Below, piece by piece: positions 22,201 to 36,092 of a stretch of 64,000 bases of DNA. The stretch is from Pelodera strongyloides. Its lineage: Eukaryota > Nematoda > Chromadorea > Rhabditida > Rhabditidae. The first letter of the stretch is position 1, and every line of letters starts with the position of its first letter. The notes beneath the pieces are model-generated. The model ran no database searches and had not been told where the DNA came from. It worked only from the letters and a program-made list of their open reading frames with translations. Position numbers and translations under genes: made by a program. Location of the stretch: contig JAANDG010000045.1 of assembly GCA_036852015.1 (NCBI GenBank), positions 310,001 through 374,000 of the forward strand. Direction: 5' to 3'.

Positions 22201-25200
22201 GGTCTTAGGCTCTCTTCTGTCGCCACGCCAGGTAGTAAGTAGTATTGTCTATTTTTATGAGAAATATTCCCCTCTCCAGGTAGTGACACCAATTCGCCTG
22301 AAGTATACGCCCAATCGTCGAAATATGCAAATCGTGGTTAGTTTCTTTTTCATAGCTATAGCCTCCACAAAGCTCTTGATTTTGTAACGAAACATTAGGG
22401 TATCACATGGGAGCTTCATGACGAGTGAGTGTTGATACGATTGAAACGAAACCAAAAACCCAGAGCACGCCTGACCGTTTATTTCAGGCACGGGCGGAGT
22501 TCAGTTCTCCTGCGAGGACGGGTCTAACCTTGCCATTTTAATAACCATAATTGCCTAGTCTCATAGTATTATTTTGTTTCTCCACTTGTTTGATCCTCAA
22601 CTTATTTATTTAGAAGAAACCGAAAGAGCAAGTTCACTTGAAGAGAATGCCCAGTGATGTTAATATGGAGGAAAGTGATTGCGAAAGCGTCAGCGTTAGT
22701 GTCAGTGATAGAACTCGGCTCAGGTCTGCGTCGAGGGGCAGAGCTACGGCTACTAATACAAGGTTTCATTTTTTTTTACATAAAACCACAATGGTGTGGT
22801 GAATCAGGGACAACCAATATATGTATGTACAATGTGTTGGTATTATCGTTGTCATTTGAAATTTCTGATAGAAACTGGGCATGGGAATAAAGTGGTGCCT
22901 GTAAATGGAGAAGTCTGCTTATTGTTAGGTTTACTTCATACCTTAGCTTCATAGTTGCTGCTAGTTGATTGGGTAAATGGGTAGGGGCGTGCTGTTGATA
23001 GGTTTTCATATTTCTGTAGGCGCGTCCCCGAGAGCTGATTTTGGGGGGAACCCTCCACCCTCATTTTCCTGGTATTTTGGGGGGAAAGGTTCACCTTTCG
23101 TAGCGACTTCAAATTTTACCCCAAAATCGGAGGGAAAGTAACACTTTTTGGACTTAAAAATGGTAAAAATCGGGGGGAACCAAGAACCATACATATTTTT
23201 TCGTCTAATCTTAGCCTTAGTCTGTAGGTCGAATTATTTGATTGTGTTTCTCTTTCAGAACAACAAACAAAAGAGCTGACCTCAATTTTGATGAAAGCGA
23301 CGATGATGAGGATTTTCTGGAAAGAAATGTCAAAGCAACTGTGAACAAAGCAAAGTTAGTTTATTTATTATTTGGTCTGAATTATTCAAATTTTTTCTTT
23401 ATACTTGTTGCTCCGTGTCACTTGTCACGATTAATCTTGTCACTTGATATTGTGGTATTTACTTAGCAAATACACTAATGTGGTGTGCGTTACCGAACAC
23501 GAACAATTGACCGCAAACCGCTAAACGCTGCATATTGTTTCCTAGTTTCCTTGCATTTTTCCTAAATATAGTGTGCATTATTTCAGAGTGGAACGCTCGC
23601 CAAGTCGTGCTGCTTATCATCGAACCGCACATCGGGTTTGTTCACTTTTACTGCTAATTAAATTAAACATTTGTGTGTTACGAAATAACTTTTTTTACGG
23701 AGTACTGTAGTTACATTAAACGTTTGTGTTTTACGAAGAAATAACTTTTTTATGGAGTCGTCTGGAGGCGGGGCGGTTCATCTGTCGGATAAATTTTTAT
23801 ATTTTATCGCTTACTTCATATGAAGGTCTTTTAAAATGGCATATATTGGGTAACCTATTTTAATTGTATTCACTTAGTTTCTGATGATTTAGGCGTGTGA
23901 ATCACTTCATGGTGTAATTAGTTTGTGTTTTACGAAGAAATAACTTTTTTATGGAGTCGTCTGGAGGCGGGGCGGTTCATCTGTCGGATAAATTTTTATA
24001 TTTTATCGCTTACTTCATAGGTGTATATGAAGGTCTTTTAAAATGGCATAAAACCTATTTTAATTGTATTCACTTAGTTTCTGATAATTTAGGCGTGTGA
24101 ATCACTTCATGGTGTAATTAGCCGTCTGCATACCGCTGAAGTTCCCGATAGTTTGCCTTGTCGGTGCGTTTGTTTACTGTATTGCAATCGCTAGCGTATT
24201 GTGTACACATCTTTGTCGAAACATTGAAATAAAAATCTAATGGTACATTAAAGATAAAGTGAAGGAACATCAGAGGAGGATGGATGGTCCTGTTTGGTAG
24301 CAAGAAGCCTTTTGCGCGCCTATACCTTTGTGATTTATTCACTATTCACTGATGAGCCAGTGAGTCAATGCGCATTGTGGATATAAAAATGCAACCTATG
24401 GAAAACCCTGTGTGTTTAAGGTAAACATAGAATGTGGCTTGCGAACCTTTAGGAACTGATTTGGTTTTGTCCGAACGGACACTTTCTTATGTTGGTCAAC
24501 TAACTATTTTCCGATCTTTTTTTAGTGAAGAGGAAGTGTCACGCGTCGAGCAGTTCATTTTGTCATGTGTGCGTCCGAACTCCCGATCTCAGTCGATGTA
24601 TATATCGGGAGTTCCGGGAACGGGAAAGACGGCTACAGTACAGGCGGTATGTTTTTGAAAGCTTGGCAGCTGCACCTTGTTATACTAGTCTAAATATTGC
24701 AGTGTTCTTTCTCTGACTTTTCTTTGGTAGTATGCATTTGTTTCAGAGGGTTTTTTTTAGCATTACCATTATTGCGGTTTAGCGGTTTACGTTTAAGTTT
24801 CGTCGAGTGGCCTAGCATCGTTCAGCGTTTTTTTGTAGCTTTCCTGCATTTTAGTTAGTGCGTGCTTGGAGGCTATTCGGTTCTGAAAGTGTTGTTTACG
24901 TAACCCAGGGGAAACAGATTTAGTAATTTAATTTAGGTGGTTCGAAAGCTGGAAAAAACGAAGAATGTGCCGAACTTCATATATCTCTACGTGAATGCAA
25001 TGGAGTTGATTGATCCCAAGATGCTGTTTGTTGATGTTTACAAGGGGTCAGTTCCTTTTTTCACTTGTTTTTTTTTGAACTGGTGTTAGGATAGATTGAG
25101 AACTCCATTATGTGTGCCGGAAATGCGCGGAGGGACATGGGTATTTTCGAAATGCACATGTCAACGTACGTTTTAGAAACCACGCATTGTATCGCTTTAA

Positions 25201-28090
25201 CTGCTCAACTGTACAGCGTGCCATGTAGCAACGACGTATCTATCATATCGATCGATTTAAACTATTTTTTTCTAGGGTGTCAGGTTCCACAGCGCGAATC
25301 AGCGCGCAGCTTGCGCGGCGTAAGCTAAACCAAATGTTCGATATGACTGACAGAAAACGCGCTCCAATCATTCTTCTCATTGACGAACTGGACCATATGT
25401 GCACAAAGAGACAGGAGGTGGGAGAATTTGTTAGCATAATGTCAATATCTTATTATATAAAGTTGGGACGTTGTGAGCTTTGAGGCCTGATGAAGCCCAA
25501 TGTTTCCAGACATTGATTTCTACTTGTTTATTGTGAGTGTATTGTTTTAGTTACATTCTGTATTGTTAGTTACAAAAGTCTTTAGCTCATCTATGACGTG
25601 TTCAACTGGACAACCAACGAGACTGGTCGTGTGAATGTTATTGCGATTGCGAATACTCTCGACTTACCGGAACGGCTCCTCTCGCAGAAGGTTACCAGCA
25701 GATTGGTGAGCGATTAAGCTAAGCATAAAACATTTATTAGCATATAAGCACACCCCATATTGGTGGAAATCAATAGAAGTACAAATAAACTGCAAATAAT
25801 AATGAGAAGTTAAGCATTTGGAACCTTTCAACTATTCGAGCGAGCGCATGACCGCTACCGTTATGTTACACCTCGAATATAAATCGCTATAGTTCAAAGT
25901 CATAAGTTCTGCGTGTCAGCTTCTTGTCGAAATAGAAAACGAAAGTTCAAATTTGCTATTACCATTTTATAGAAGGTTACCAGTCGAATGAACGAGTGAA
26001 CCTTTTTTCAGCATTACGGCCGTAACGCGCCTTGCAATTGCAACTAAATAAGCAAATGTTTGCTTATTTTTGATAAAATTCGTAGATTTCTACTTGTAGG
26101 GTTCCAATCGGATGGCGTTCCACCCGTACGAGCACACACAGATCGAGAAGATCATTGAGGATCGACTGAAGGGCTCGAAGGCCGTTGATGAGAAGGCTGT
26201 GGAATTGGCGAGTAGAAAGGTGAGGCATAGGTTACTTATTAAATGATTGACATTTGCGGTTCATCTGTTTACTTGCGTGGTTTTGCGCACCGGTATACCA
26301 GTGTGGTAAGTGTGGTGTGAGAAGAATGAGAACTAGTGGAATGGAAATGTATGGAAGGATGTGTAATTTGAAATTGGAGAGTAGGAAGGTGATATATATG
26401 TTAATTGATTTGATGTGACTAATGTTACTAACCAACCATTGTACAAATCCTGTACCGAAATTGCTACAGGAACTTTTTTTTTAGGAAAGTAGAAAGTGTG
26501 AATTTGTATTTAAGTTTTTTTTTTGTCTTTCCTTCGATTATTTTTTGTTTAATCAGGTGGCTGCGATGTCGGGCGATGTGCGCCGTGCCATAGATATTCT
26601 GAGAAGAGCTGCCGAAATAGCCGTGGAGAGGAAAGAACAGATGCTCACGATGAAACATGTTTGTTATTTTTTATTGATTATATTTATTGTTATTTTTGTA
26701 TACGAAATCTCTGGGCTGAATTGAAATGTGCAATGTTGAGTAAGAGGCTGCGTTGTGAAATATGCTGTGCTTTGTATTTCGCATTTGTACAACTTTTTTG
26801 GAATAGGATTGTGATTCTGGGCTATTTCTGGGGTGAATTCCATGAGTTGTAAAGGGGTCTTTTGTGAATGGAGGAGTTTCTGATTTATCTGAAGTGAATG
26901 GATGGGAGGGGTTGTGATTGTATCTAAAGTGAAATAAATTACATTTCAGGTGCTCAATTCGATACAGGAGAGCACAAGTACTGTACGTGCTGGTTTGATA
27001 AGTGGAATGTCGAAACACTCTTTGACGATGTTTAGGGCAGCTGTGTCACAGGTGGGTATTTGGGTGTCAAGCTGTCGAGGAATCGAATTCTATTTGCTTA
27101 CTTATTAATAAGTGATGATTGAGGGGAAACGAAAACGTTCCCTGGCACATTTGTGAATATGGTCTCTGGTTTTCTGTGTCCTTTCTAGTTAGTTGTTGTT
27201 GTCAGGGTCAGGCGTCAAGGTGATTCTATGGTGTTGTTCCAATTACAATTTATTTTTCTTATTTCTTTCATTATTGATGTTTCGCGGTGTTTCCTTGCCC
27301 TTGCCATATTCCTTGACTTGAAGTCTCACTTCCCTCTTCCCTATGATGTTGTGCGCAACACCAGCTTTTAGGTACAAGCGACTGGCGTCGAGGAGTTTAT
27401 GATGTATGAGCTCTACAAGCAGTATTGTATCATGTGCACGCAACTCGAGGGAGTTGCTCCGCACTCGGAAACAGTGCTGAGAAAATTGGTCGCTTTGGCA
27501 GCAAGGTAGGGTTTTTTTTTTATACCTTTTCTTGACTTTCTTTAATGGATTTATGGTCGTAGCGACTCGGGCGTGTGCGTTGTGTAAGCTTGAATCTTAA
27601 TGAAACTGACAGCGCACTTAAGTATTAAATATTAAATATTTTACTGACAAATTGAAATGTGTGCACCAATATGATGAAAGATATTCAGCGACAATTGAGT
27701 GGCCTTGATACACTCGATATGTATTGCATTTTCGCAATGTTTCGGCCACGTACATTAAGCAGTACTGAAGTTCAGTTACTAGTAATTTGTCAAAATTGGC
27801 CAAGTCTAGTAAGTAACGTGTGTAATTTGATTATCGGTTCTTAAGACTGGAATTTGGAACGTTTGGGTATGTTTAAAAACTCAAGTCTGTAACTATTTAA
27901 TCTGCTTAGCAACATGTCTCAAAACCATGTGTCATACAGCTTTAATGCTGTCCTGTTTAGCAACCGTATTCTGGTTACATCTCCCGGTCGTAACTGGTGG
28001 ACACGACGTATTCGTTTGGGATTGAGCATACAGGAGGCACAGTTTTGCATCAACCACGCCCTGGATGCTAGGAAGGCTGACGGTGCTTGA
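19267..28090 (+). CDS. orc-1: origin recognition complex subunit 1 (AAA+ ATPase)
   Basis: About 20 exons, roughly 750 residues. Early exons (19267-19314, 19646-19723, 19923-19967, 20241-20327, 20606-20703, about 21035-22763) encode a basic, Ser/Arg-rich, probably disordered N-terminal region; no BAH domain is evident. The AAA+ core follows: Walker A GVPGTGKTATV in the exon at 24431-24646, Walker B IILLIDELDHM (exon near 25273-25417), a sensor-1 stretch AIANTLDLPERL (near 25580-25708), GSNRMAFHPYEHTQI, and MSGDVRRAIDILRRAAEIA, the ORC/Cdc6 sensor-2 region. A winged-helix part ends in RRIRLGLSIQEAQFC and TGA at 28088-28090. ORC1 binds and hydrolyses ATP to load MCM helicase at origins in the nucleus. 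The junction after 20703 leaves phase 2 and does not join simply to the open exon near 21035, so one small exon is probably missed. The N-terminal part contains a duplicated exon motif. Confidence 0.92.
19415..19622. repeat. dispersed repeat, family D
   Basis: Reads AAAGAGTAACTGTAGTATGC, CACCCTGTGCGTTACGGAAG and later CATAAGTATGGAAAGACGCC and AGGCGGCGTAACCGTC. A second long copy lies at 39603-39836 in cnt-2, and a 3' fragment near 21836-21880. Both long copies are in introns of plus-strand genes in the same orientation. Confidence 0.8.
21594..21777. repeat. MITE-like element, family A
   Basis: Complete copy with ends CTTAAAGCGAAATACCAGCC and GGCCGGTATTTCGCTTTAAT in an orc-1 intron. Confidence 0.9.
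23730..24120. repeat. tandem duplication of about 190 bp in an orc-1 intron
   Basis: Two copies start near 23734 and 23929 with TTACGAAGAAATAACTTTTT and contain GTCGTCTGGAGGCGGGGCGG. A short preceding fragment near 23690-23730 suggests a third partial unit. Confidence 0.88.
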
Positions 28091-29426
28091 TTTTGTTGTG
28101 CTCTTCTGTAGTGCTGCGCTGGAACTGGTTTGTAACTGATCAAGTTGAACTTGAGGTTGAACAGGCAGGCCGTTTTTTGTTAATTGAGAGTAAAATTCGT
28201 TATATTTGTAATTGGTATTGATCGTCGACATAACTATTCCTTGTGATGTTTGATGTTTTCTCATAGTAGCGTTTTTTGAAGGTTTACTGTTGTAACTGAG
28301 TGGTGTTTCCTGTAGTTTATTTTAATCATCAATTTATGGCTGTGTTTATTCATCTCCTTTGTTTGCATGAAAGTGATTTCTTTATTTCTTTTTATTATCT
28401 GTTTTATGCTATGATTTCTAGATTTTTTTTTGTTTGTTTGTAATCTGTTTGGAAATGCATTTTTATTGTTTTGGTTTGCATTGTTACGCAAATTGCATTT
28501 TATTATCACTTTATCACTTTCATTGTTCTCTGCCTATCAGCCGATCTTATCCGTTTTCCGGATCTCACTTATACTGTAACGCGGAGTAACCTTTAATTTA
28601 TTGATTGTATTTTTTTTAAGTTTGTAGTTTGTAGCCTACACAAAAATTGCTTCTTTATTGAGATTCGTATTGGCTTAACTTTTTTTGTAATAGACTCGGT
28701 TAAACTGTGAGTTCTGATCGTGTATCACTAGCAAGCTCGAATCTTCGTAATTCGTAATACTAAGAATGTAGGAACTGATTTTTGCAAGGTTTTGTTTTGT
28801 GTCTGTTTGTCGAATTCATGTTTATTCTTATTTTAATGGTTGTTTATTGCTGGTAGCACTTTTTTGCTCTTATTATTAATATCCGGTATCTCATTGTCAG
28901 CTCACTACTTTCTCTTACGGTCTCTGTGCGTTTACTGCCTTTTTAGCGTGGGCCCTTTATTGTTGTTTATGTCTTGCCGGCCGTCCACTTGTTCATTACT
29001 TTTCATGTTTTGTTTGCTGTGCACTCTTTTATTTAAAGTAGTTTACGTAAATGTTCAAAAATCCCTGAATTTTAACTAACGTAATCGATTCTTATTCTTG
29101 TATCTTATTTACATTCGCAAATTGTTGTCCCTTGGATATCATATCGCTGTATAAACTTTTGTGGGTTTCAAGTAGTTTATAACGTCTCTTCAATGAATTC
29201 CGTTTTAACGGTTTAGTACTGCAACTTTTTTTCTCTGTCCTTGTGAGTGATTGAACTTGTTTTTTTTGTGAGTACCAACCATTCTATCCAGACGTTCGTA
29301 CATATGTATGGTCTTCGACTAGAATCTATAGTCCCGTTTTTCACACTTGTCGGGTATCTTAATGTTGCGGTATTCCTACTTTTAAACCCCTTTAACCTTA
29401 ATTTTATTTGAGATTTCAGAAACAGA
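28091..29426. other. spacer between orc-1 and emg-1
   Basis: About 1.3 kb, T-rich on plus and with no supported exon. Both flanking genes point the same way, but the distance is large for a standard nematode operon. Confidence 0.5.
29410..29426 (+). promoter_or_regulatory. probable trans-splice acceptor of emg-1
   Basis: GAGATTTCAG lies seven bases before the emg-1 ATG at 29427 and matches the nematode acceptor consensus; no upstream coding exon fits it. This is the pattern expected for spliced-leader addition. Confidence 0.6.
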
Positions 29427-32034
29427 ATGGTGGGAAAGACAAAGAGGGAAGCCGGTGATTTTGACGCTTTTCTCCCGCCTCAGAAAAGATTCAAGAATGA
29501 CGGTGAAGCAGATGTGAAGAAGATTTTGTACGTGGTGCTGGAGAAGTGCGCCCTCGAAACGGCCAAGGTATTTATTGATATATTAAAGTGGTGTAGCATG
29601 TGGTTTGTGAAGCCTTTGTAGTCCCTTTCGTGCCCCTCACTGTGGTGTTTGCGTATACTACATGGGATTATGGGAATGCAGTTCGTGGCGTAGTTTTCAA
29701 TAAAAAAAAGATAGTCTGTTTCGAGTAGATTACAGTGAAGATGATAGGAAGATAGGATTGCAATTTTAGGTGGGAAAGGATTTTGTGCTCCTGAGCAGTG
29801 ACAAGCACGCCCAGTTTCTAATGAAGAACAAAAAGAACCCGGCTGATTATCGTCCCGATGTGGTACATCAAGTGAGTTCAAATTGTCACTTTGTCACCAC
29901 TTTGTCAAATTGACACTTTGTCAATTGTCACCAGGTCTAAATGAAATCATTTGTGAACTCGTTGTGAAATCAGTGGTAAAATATCTTTACGATTAGACTG
30001 TTGCTCAGCACCTCTGCGGAACAAGTCATAATGCGTTGAACTTTGACCCATGCATTGAATCACCCCTGAATAAAGCGACACGCTCTTGTAGCGTAAAGGG
30101 GAAAGATCAACGATTTAGTTATTAGGGAATAGATTAGGGATCCACCGCTCGCTTGTATACCCAGGCAGTGTATTTGTTTCTGTCTTTATGGAAGTCTATG
30201 ATTCCATTTTGGTAGTGAAATTCCACTTTGCTAGTGTTTTTTTTGATTCGCCGCAGGGAAGGGGAAGTTATGTGGATTACATGTGTTAGTTTGTTTCAGT
30301 GCCTCTTAAATCTTCTGGATTCCCCTCTCAACCGATGTGGTCGATTACAAGTTTATATCCGGACGGCCACCAATGTGCTTATCTATGTGAGTGTTTGGTT
30401 TTGGCGGTCCCTAGTTTCTATTTCTATTCATTTTTTTTGTTCGGTTACGGGGAGTGCCAAGTGCCTTGGTCCTAAAAGATAGTAGAAGTTACTGTTCCAA
30501 ACGAACACTGTAATACTTTTATTATTGTGAATAAGCTATTTTAAACTGTTCTTCTAGGTTAAATACTGACCTATTTCATTTTTATCTTATTCCTAAGCGT
30601 AAATTTCAGGTGAATCCGCAGTGCCGTATCCCGCGTACTTTTGATCGGTTTTCTGGATTGATGGGTGAGTGATTAACTGAAGTTTTCTTTGTTTCGGTTT
30701 CTAGTTCATTAGTTGTTGACTCTGGGGACATTGGTGCTTCAGACTTAAACACTTGAGCTATGTGGAGATTTGCGTTGTAGACAGCTCAGGCGGCTGCTAA
30801 TCTGCTTGGAATACAATAGAGTGATCATGCTTGGGTTAGGGCGCATTCGAGATGGGCATTTTCCTGAAAAGAAAAGAAAGGTTTTGGTTCGAGATGGACG
30901 ATGGACCACTGGAAAAAAATGCAATGCAATTGCCAATGCACAAACGTGCAAATAATCTATTGATTTTAGTTTCAACTACGGTATATGTATATCGCAATTT
31001 TCGGCAATTATTTTGCATTTATTGTTTTTTTCGGTGCCATCTGGAACCACTTTTTTTTCGGAAACGCGAAATTGCCCATCTCGAATGCGGGAATGCGTCC
31101 TTAGTATAATACCTTATGCGGATTATTTTCAGTCCAACTCCTACAGAAGTTGTCCGTCAAAGCGGCGAATAGTGCGACGAAATTGCTCCAGGTTAGATTT
31201 GGAGCCATTTGTTTAAAGCGAAGTACCGGCCTGTTTTTGAAACACATCGAGTAGACCAGCCGTATGCCGTATGCAAATGAACATAAACTAGAATAAAAAA
31301 TCGAGCTAAATTGGAGCAAATTAGCATAAATACGTAAGAAGTCAGTTGTCCACAATGCGTTTCAAAAACCGGTCGGTATTTCGCTTTAATATTTTACATA
31401 CTTATTGCGTGAATCTTTTATTTTCCTTCAAGTTTTCCCTTTTTTTTTGGGTGGCCTGTGAATTCAGAATGTCCCGTGGCGGCTCGGACTCATTATTGGC
31501 AGTTTCCTATTTTCTAATGACTTTCTTTCAAAGCGGCGTGGTAGCCGGTTTTTGAAACAGATTTTGGATAATTGCTTTCATTTTTTCTAATTATTACCCT
31601 TTTAGGTAGTGAAAAACCCGGTGACATCTCACCTGCCCGTTGGGTGCCGAAAGATTCTCATGTCGTATAATACGGAGAAGATTATGCCGGCCAAGCAATT
31701 GATTGATGATCCGGAAGCGGAAAAGCCTTTGGTTGTGGTGATTGGAGGAATTGCTACAGGAAAGGTTTGTAGTGTTTTGTGATTTATTTCTTGCAGAATT
31801 GCAGACATAGAATGAATCTGTTTTCTGGATAAGAACGTTGTTGCATGAATTTATTACATGTGTAAGATTCCAAATGGGCATAAAACGGAACAAGGGGGAG
31901 GTGTTTGGCAGTTTGACTATCTTTTTTTATATGTAAATCTTTATTAACAAACAACAACAAAGTAAGATAGAATGATAGAATACTAGTATTAACAAAGAAA
32001 GGACTTCACAGTTACATTCAAAAAAGGACTGCAT

Positions 32035-32077
<43 letters not shown>

Positions 32078-32324
32078 AAGAGAGGAAGATGAAAGAGAGA
32101 GAGAGCTACCTACGTGGGTCCAGCATACTCAGGGCATCGGGGATTTGTGGATATGTCCCGTGTTCCATGAATAACCCTTTTTGATCGAATCCTAATGACT
32201 TTATTTCCAGATTGACACTGACTACACAGAGGAAGAGGTGAAGATCAACAACTATCCCCTGAGTGCGGCTCTCACATGTGCCAAAGTGACATCGGGAGTG
32301 GAAGAGGCTTGGGGAATCCTTTAG
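29427..32324 (+). CDS. emg-1: EMG1/NEP1 18S rRNA pseudouridine N1-methyltransferase
   Basis: Seven exons in phase: 29427-29567, 29770-29871, 30300-30386, 30610-30664, 31133-31191, 31606-31764 and 32211-32324, giving 238 residues (human EMG1 has 244). Family blocks are clear: [91 protein letters not shown] and [15 protein letters not shown] near the C terminus. EMG1 is a SPOUT-fold enzyme that uses S-adenosylmethionine to methylate a pseudouridine of 18S rRNA and is needed for small-subunit assembly in the nucleolus. The N-terminal 30 residues are basic and variable, as usual. The gene lies between orc-1 and cnt-2, the order I recall around C. elegans Y39A1A. Confidence 0.96.
31212..31389. repeat. 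MITE-like element, family A (inverted)
   Basis: Ends TTTAAAGCGAAGTACCGGCC and CCGGTCGGTATTTCGCTTTA; lies in the emg-1 intron just after the exon ending 31191. A solo end (AAAGCGGCGTGGTAGCCGGT) lies at about 31531. Confidence 0.9.
32039..32107. repeat. (GA)n microsatellite in emg-1 intron
   Basis: A GA run between the last two emg-1 exons, broken by ATGAAAGAGA-type units towards its end. Confidence 0.95.
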
Positions 32325-34735
32325 ATGTTATATTTTGAATTATGGTCCCCAATTGCCCTAATTGCTTGCGTAGGAAGGGGAGGGAGCTTGAGGAAATCTT
32401 TAGAAATGATATTTTGGATTTTAGCCCCAACTTACTTATAGCTTTGGGCGATTCTGAGTTTTATGCCCTTTGCATGTTATCTTTTTATTGGAACCCTTTA
32501 AATTTGAAATTTTGAATTCTGACAGGCTATTCGTTATGTATGTCCCTTCAGAGTTGTAATGGTGTGGAATTCTTTATTTGATATTTGAAGTTCTCTGATA
32601 AATTTAGGCTATGAATATTGCTTAGTGATTCGTTTTGTTTTTGGAGATTTTTCAAACAACTCTTGTTATTTGAGTTTGAATTTTGGTTCGTTAGTATATC
32701 TTCCGTGTAGCAACTCTATTTTATAGAACATGTAAAGCATGTTGCAGTATTGTTTGTTCGAACTTAAAGAATGCGTTAACATTGGTCTATCCTTTTTTCC
32801 TTGAATGTTTGTGTAACTGTTGTTTTGTTTTGTTGTTTTTGTTGTTGATGAGATATGTTGTTGTTTTGCATTAGAAGATAAATGGATTTTTCATAAAGCT
32901 CGTGTGTGGTCCGTGAGTGTTCTTTGGTCCGTGACCACCCAGTTTATTTTTGATGTTCTTGTTCTTTTTGGGGTAGATTTTATGTGTACTACGGTGGCCG
33001 AGAGTTGATTTTTAAGCTCTTGTGTGCCTACTGTATGTTTGGCTATGCTTTTTTTCTTGTAGATTGTAGGAAGATAAGAGTACAGGTAACTTTGCTGTAA
33101 TACAAGGGTTTGCAACCAAATACACTTTAATGTGTTATTGTTTACATATATTTGTTGTGTATTAGTCACACACGTACGCAGACAGGACAGACAATTTCAC
33201 CTTGTTGGTCTTATTTACATAATCCGCGTTGCCGATCCAGTTTTTAGATCTTTCGAGCTTTGCTTTAACATATTTAAAGTGAATTTCAGGTGACTCGTGA
33301 CTGATTCGGAGAAGAATATTACTTCGCAAGTGCTTGATGTGGGTACTTTTAATCAATTATTTATAGTTCATAATTACTATAGTTCATAGTTCATCATTTT
33401 ACATTGAGGGTTAGTCCGTTGGGTAATTGCCTAACATTAGTTGAGTTTGTCAGTGTGTGCACGCGAGATTTGTGAATTTGTTCTGCTCTTGAAGTTTTAC
33501 AGTTTAAACAAGTGATTTATGTATTGCTGAAGTTACACTTTACGTACGCAATTTTCTTTCCCTCACTATAGCAAATGCGTACATATCCATATGTGCCAGT
33601 GTAACACGAACAAGCACGTTTTTCTACATATACTTCATCTCTTTGCATTCCTGTGCTGTTTACGTCTTTGTTAGTGTGTTGTATTATGGCGTTGCGTTAT
33701 TTTTCACTCGCCGTAGCCATTAAGGTGCTTCTTTATACGTTTACACCCGTTTTCCCGTCTGCTATATTTATGAGAATGAGGGTTCGTGAGAGATTTGATG
33801 CAATGAAAGCGTACGATGAGACAATGTGTTGTATGCTAGCGCTTCCGCTTGTAGTCTTATATAATTGAAAATTTTTGTTGTTAAGCCCGTAATTTCTTCA
33901 CACGTCTCTCGGTATACTGTAGGCTATTCGTGACGCCACTGAATAACAATTAACAAAGAATTCTAACATTAGGATAACTGTAACTGTAGCCACCCGCTAG
34001 CTCGGGTAAGGAGTCGCACATACCGGGTAATTTCACTAGCATTGTAACATGTCCTGTTTGCAAATAGTCAATATCCATTTTACCTTGCTAGCAGGTTAGA
34101 ATTTACGGTGTATTTTTTTTGTAGTTTCCTCTATGGTTTTTGCCACCTCTCTGTCTGGGTCTATGTTTCTCTCTTTTTTTCTTTTGTCCGCTCTCTTTCC
34201 CTCGTTCACCGCACGCGCATTATTGTGAATACGGAGTTACGAGCCTCTAATTGCATTTTCAATGACCTTAGAGTCTATTATCCGCTCCCTGAGTTTGACC
34301 GTTGCGCGCGCCTCATTTGCGCCCTTGTGCTCCACATACCGCGAGGGTGCGGTATATTGTTGTCTAAAGTTTAGGGAGTCTGCTTTTGTGATCTATGCTT
34401 ATAGAGATAATGAAGTATGCGCATGAGTAGAATGATTGTGGCGGCTGTGTCTGTCAATGAGCTTCATGTGGATTAATACGTGACCATTAACTCGCTCGGA
34501 GAATACTGTAGTGAAATTCCGTAGATATGTACTTATGTACTAGGTGAGGTGAGTAGTAACTCTTAACTTAGAAAACTGTACAGGACTAAAAGCTGTGAAT
34601 AGCAATGTGTTCCCAGCTGGTCTCATCCTCATCTCGTCATGTGTTTGTCAGCTGCTTGGCTTGATTATGTGTAGTTTGATGATCAATATGCTAGGAGGCT
34701 AGGCACGCAACGCAATTGTTCCCATTGCGCGGCGT

Positions 34736-34806
34736 CCCTCTCTCTCTCCCTCTCTGTTTCTCTCCTTCTCTCTTTCTCTCCCTCTCTCTCTCTCTCTCCC
34801 TCTGCT
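34736..34806. repeat. (CT)n microsatellite
   Basis: CT-rich run with CCCT and TTCT interruptions. Confidence 0.9.
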
Positions 34807-36008
34807 TCCCCAGCCAGACCCCCGGACCACACACATTAACACCCCCAAGCCTAACCGATGAACCCGGTTTCAAAGTGAGAGAGAGGGAGAATTTATTGAG
34901 CCATGAGCTGGAGCTTCTTGCCCTTTTTCACGTTTTCTATGTCTGTCTTTATGTCTTTATCCGTCCGATCCCCCGCTTTGATGAGCGTTAGATAGGGTGC
35001 GGCGGAGAGAAATTTGCATTTTATTCTCGTTTGGTGATGCTTGGCTTTGAGTGCAGCTTGCAGCCTGCAGCAGCCTGAGAGATCGATTCTTTTTGTCCAT
35101 ACGGATACGATTTACTGAAGTTGTATTATGCTTGAATTTATGATAAATGTGTAGATGGTATTTGTTACGAAGACAGGATTTATTGTTTGCGCGTATAGGG
35201 TTATATTTTGAGTGTCCATAGGCGAAACTGGTGATTTATGTGTAGCGTTTCCCGTCTTATATTCTAACCTAACTATCGCTTTACTTATCTGTATTGTTAA
35301 ATCACGTATACACGTTTCTGGTAGGTACGTACCCTCATTTTATAAGCAAGTCTAAGTCGCGAGGATAATGTTTGGCGTATTGCGTAATGTTTTATGTTTA
35401 TGGGTAACCTTAGTTGCTGGTTGTTTTTCACGTATTTGTCATTCTTCATTCTTGACGTTAGGCAATAATATTATGACTGCGCTCCGATCAATAATTGTTC
35501 CGCAAATACGTTTGTTTGTCTTTTGATTCTGTATAATAATTATTTGAAAAGCATATTTTATTTTATTACTACTATAATTATGTGTATGAACTTGATTGCA
35601 ACCGGTTTCTGTGAGCTTACTGAATGTCATATTTCGTTTGTTTGCAATTGTTGAGTCATAACAGACGTGGAAGTTTGTTATTTGCGGTTTTGAGTATTTC
35701 GGACACGGGACGGGAACGTGTAGAGTTCATTTCTGTTTTGTTGGTGGCTTACACTTTTCTGATTTAGGTTTAATTGAATTCCAAATCCAAATCTACAACC
35801 TCGTATGATTTTGTTTGTGTCTGGTCTGTCTGCCCGTGTGATTTGATAAGGCATTATTATTTTATTAGCCATTAGCGTCAGCATCAACCGTGTATATTAT
35901 TTATCTTATTATATAAAGGAGAAGAGTTTGTCACGGGTTTGTTTTTATGTGCACAACGAAATACCTTCATAAAGAAAAATTCTTCGATCGAAGATCATAC
36001 AAAATCTT

Positions 36009-36092
36009 TGCAGCTGGCGGGAATCGAACCCACAGCAGCCCACATTCTCTCGATTCACAGTCAAACGCTCTACCTGTTGAGCTATGCTAGCT
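36009..36092 (-). pseudogene. tRNA-like sequence with long variable arm (loop CTGTGAA)
   Basis: On minus there is a D arm (TAGCTCAACAGGTAGAGC), a well paired anticodon arm with anticodon GTG, an unusually long variable region (about 14 nt), and a perfect T arm with B box GGTTCGATTCC. The acceptor halves (GCTAGCA and CAGCTGC) do not pair fully. Structured better than the other relics, but the anticodon (His) does not match a class II form. Confidence 0.5.

Noticed and set aside
33162..33356. 64-codon minus-strand frame in the emg-1 to cnt-2 spacer
   Set aside because: Protein-like but with no convincing splice sites, neighbours or family match; frames of this length are expected by chance.
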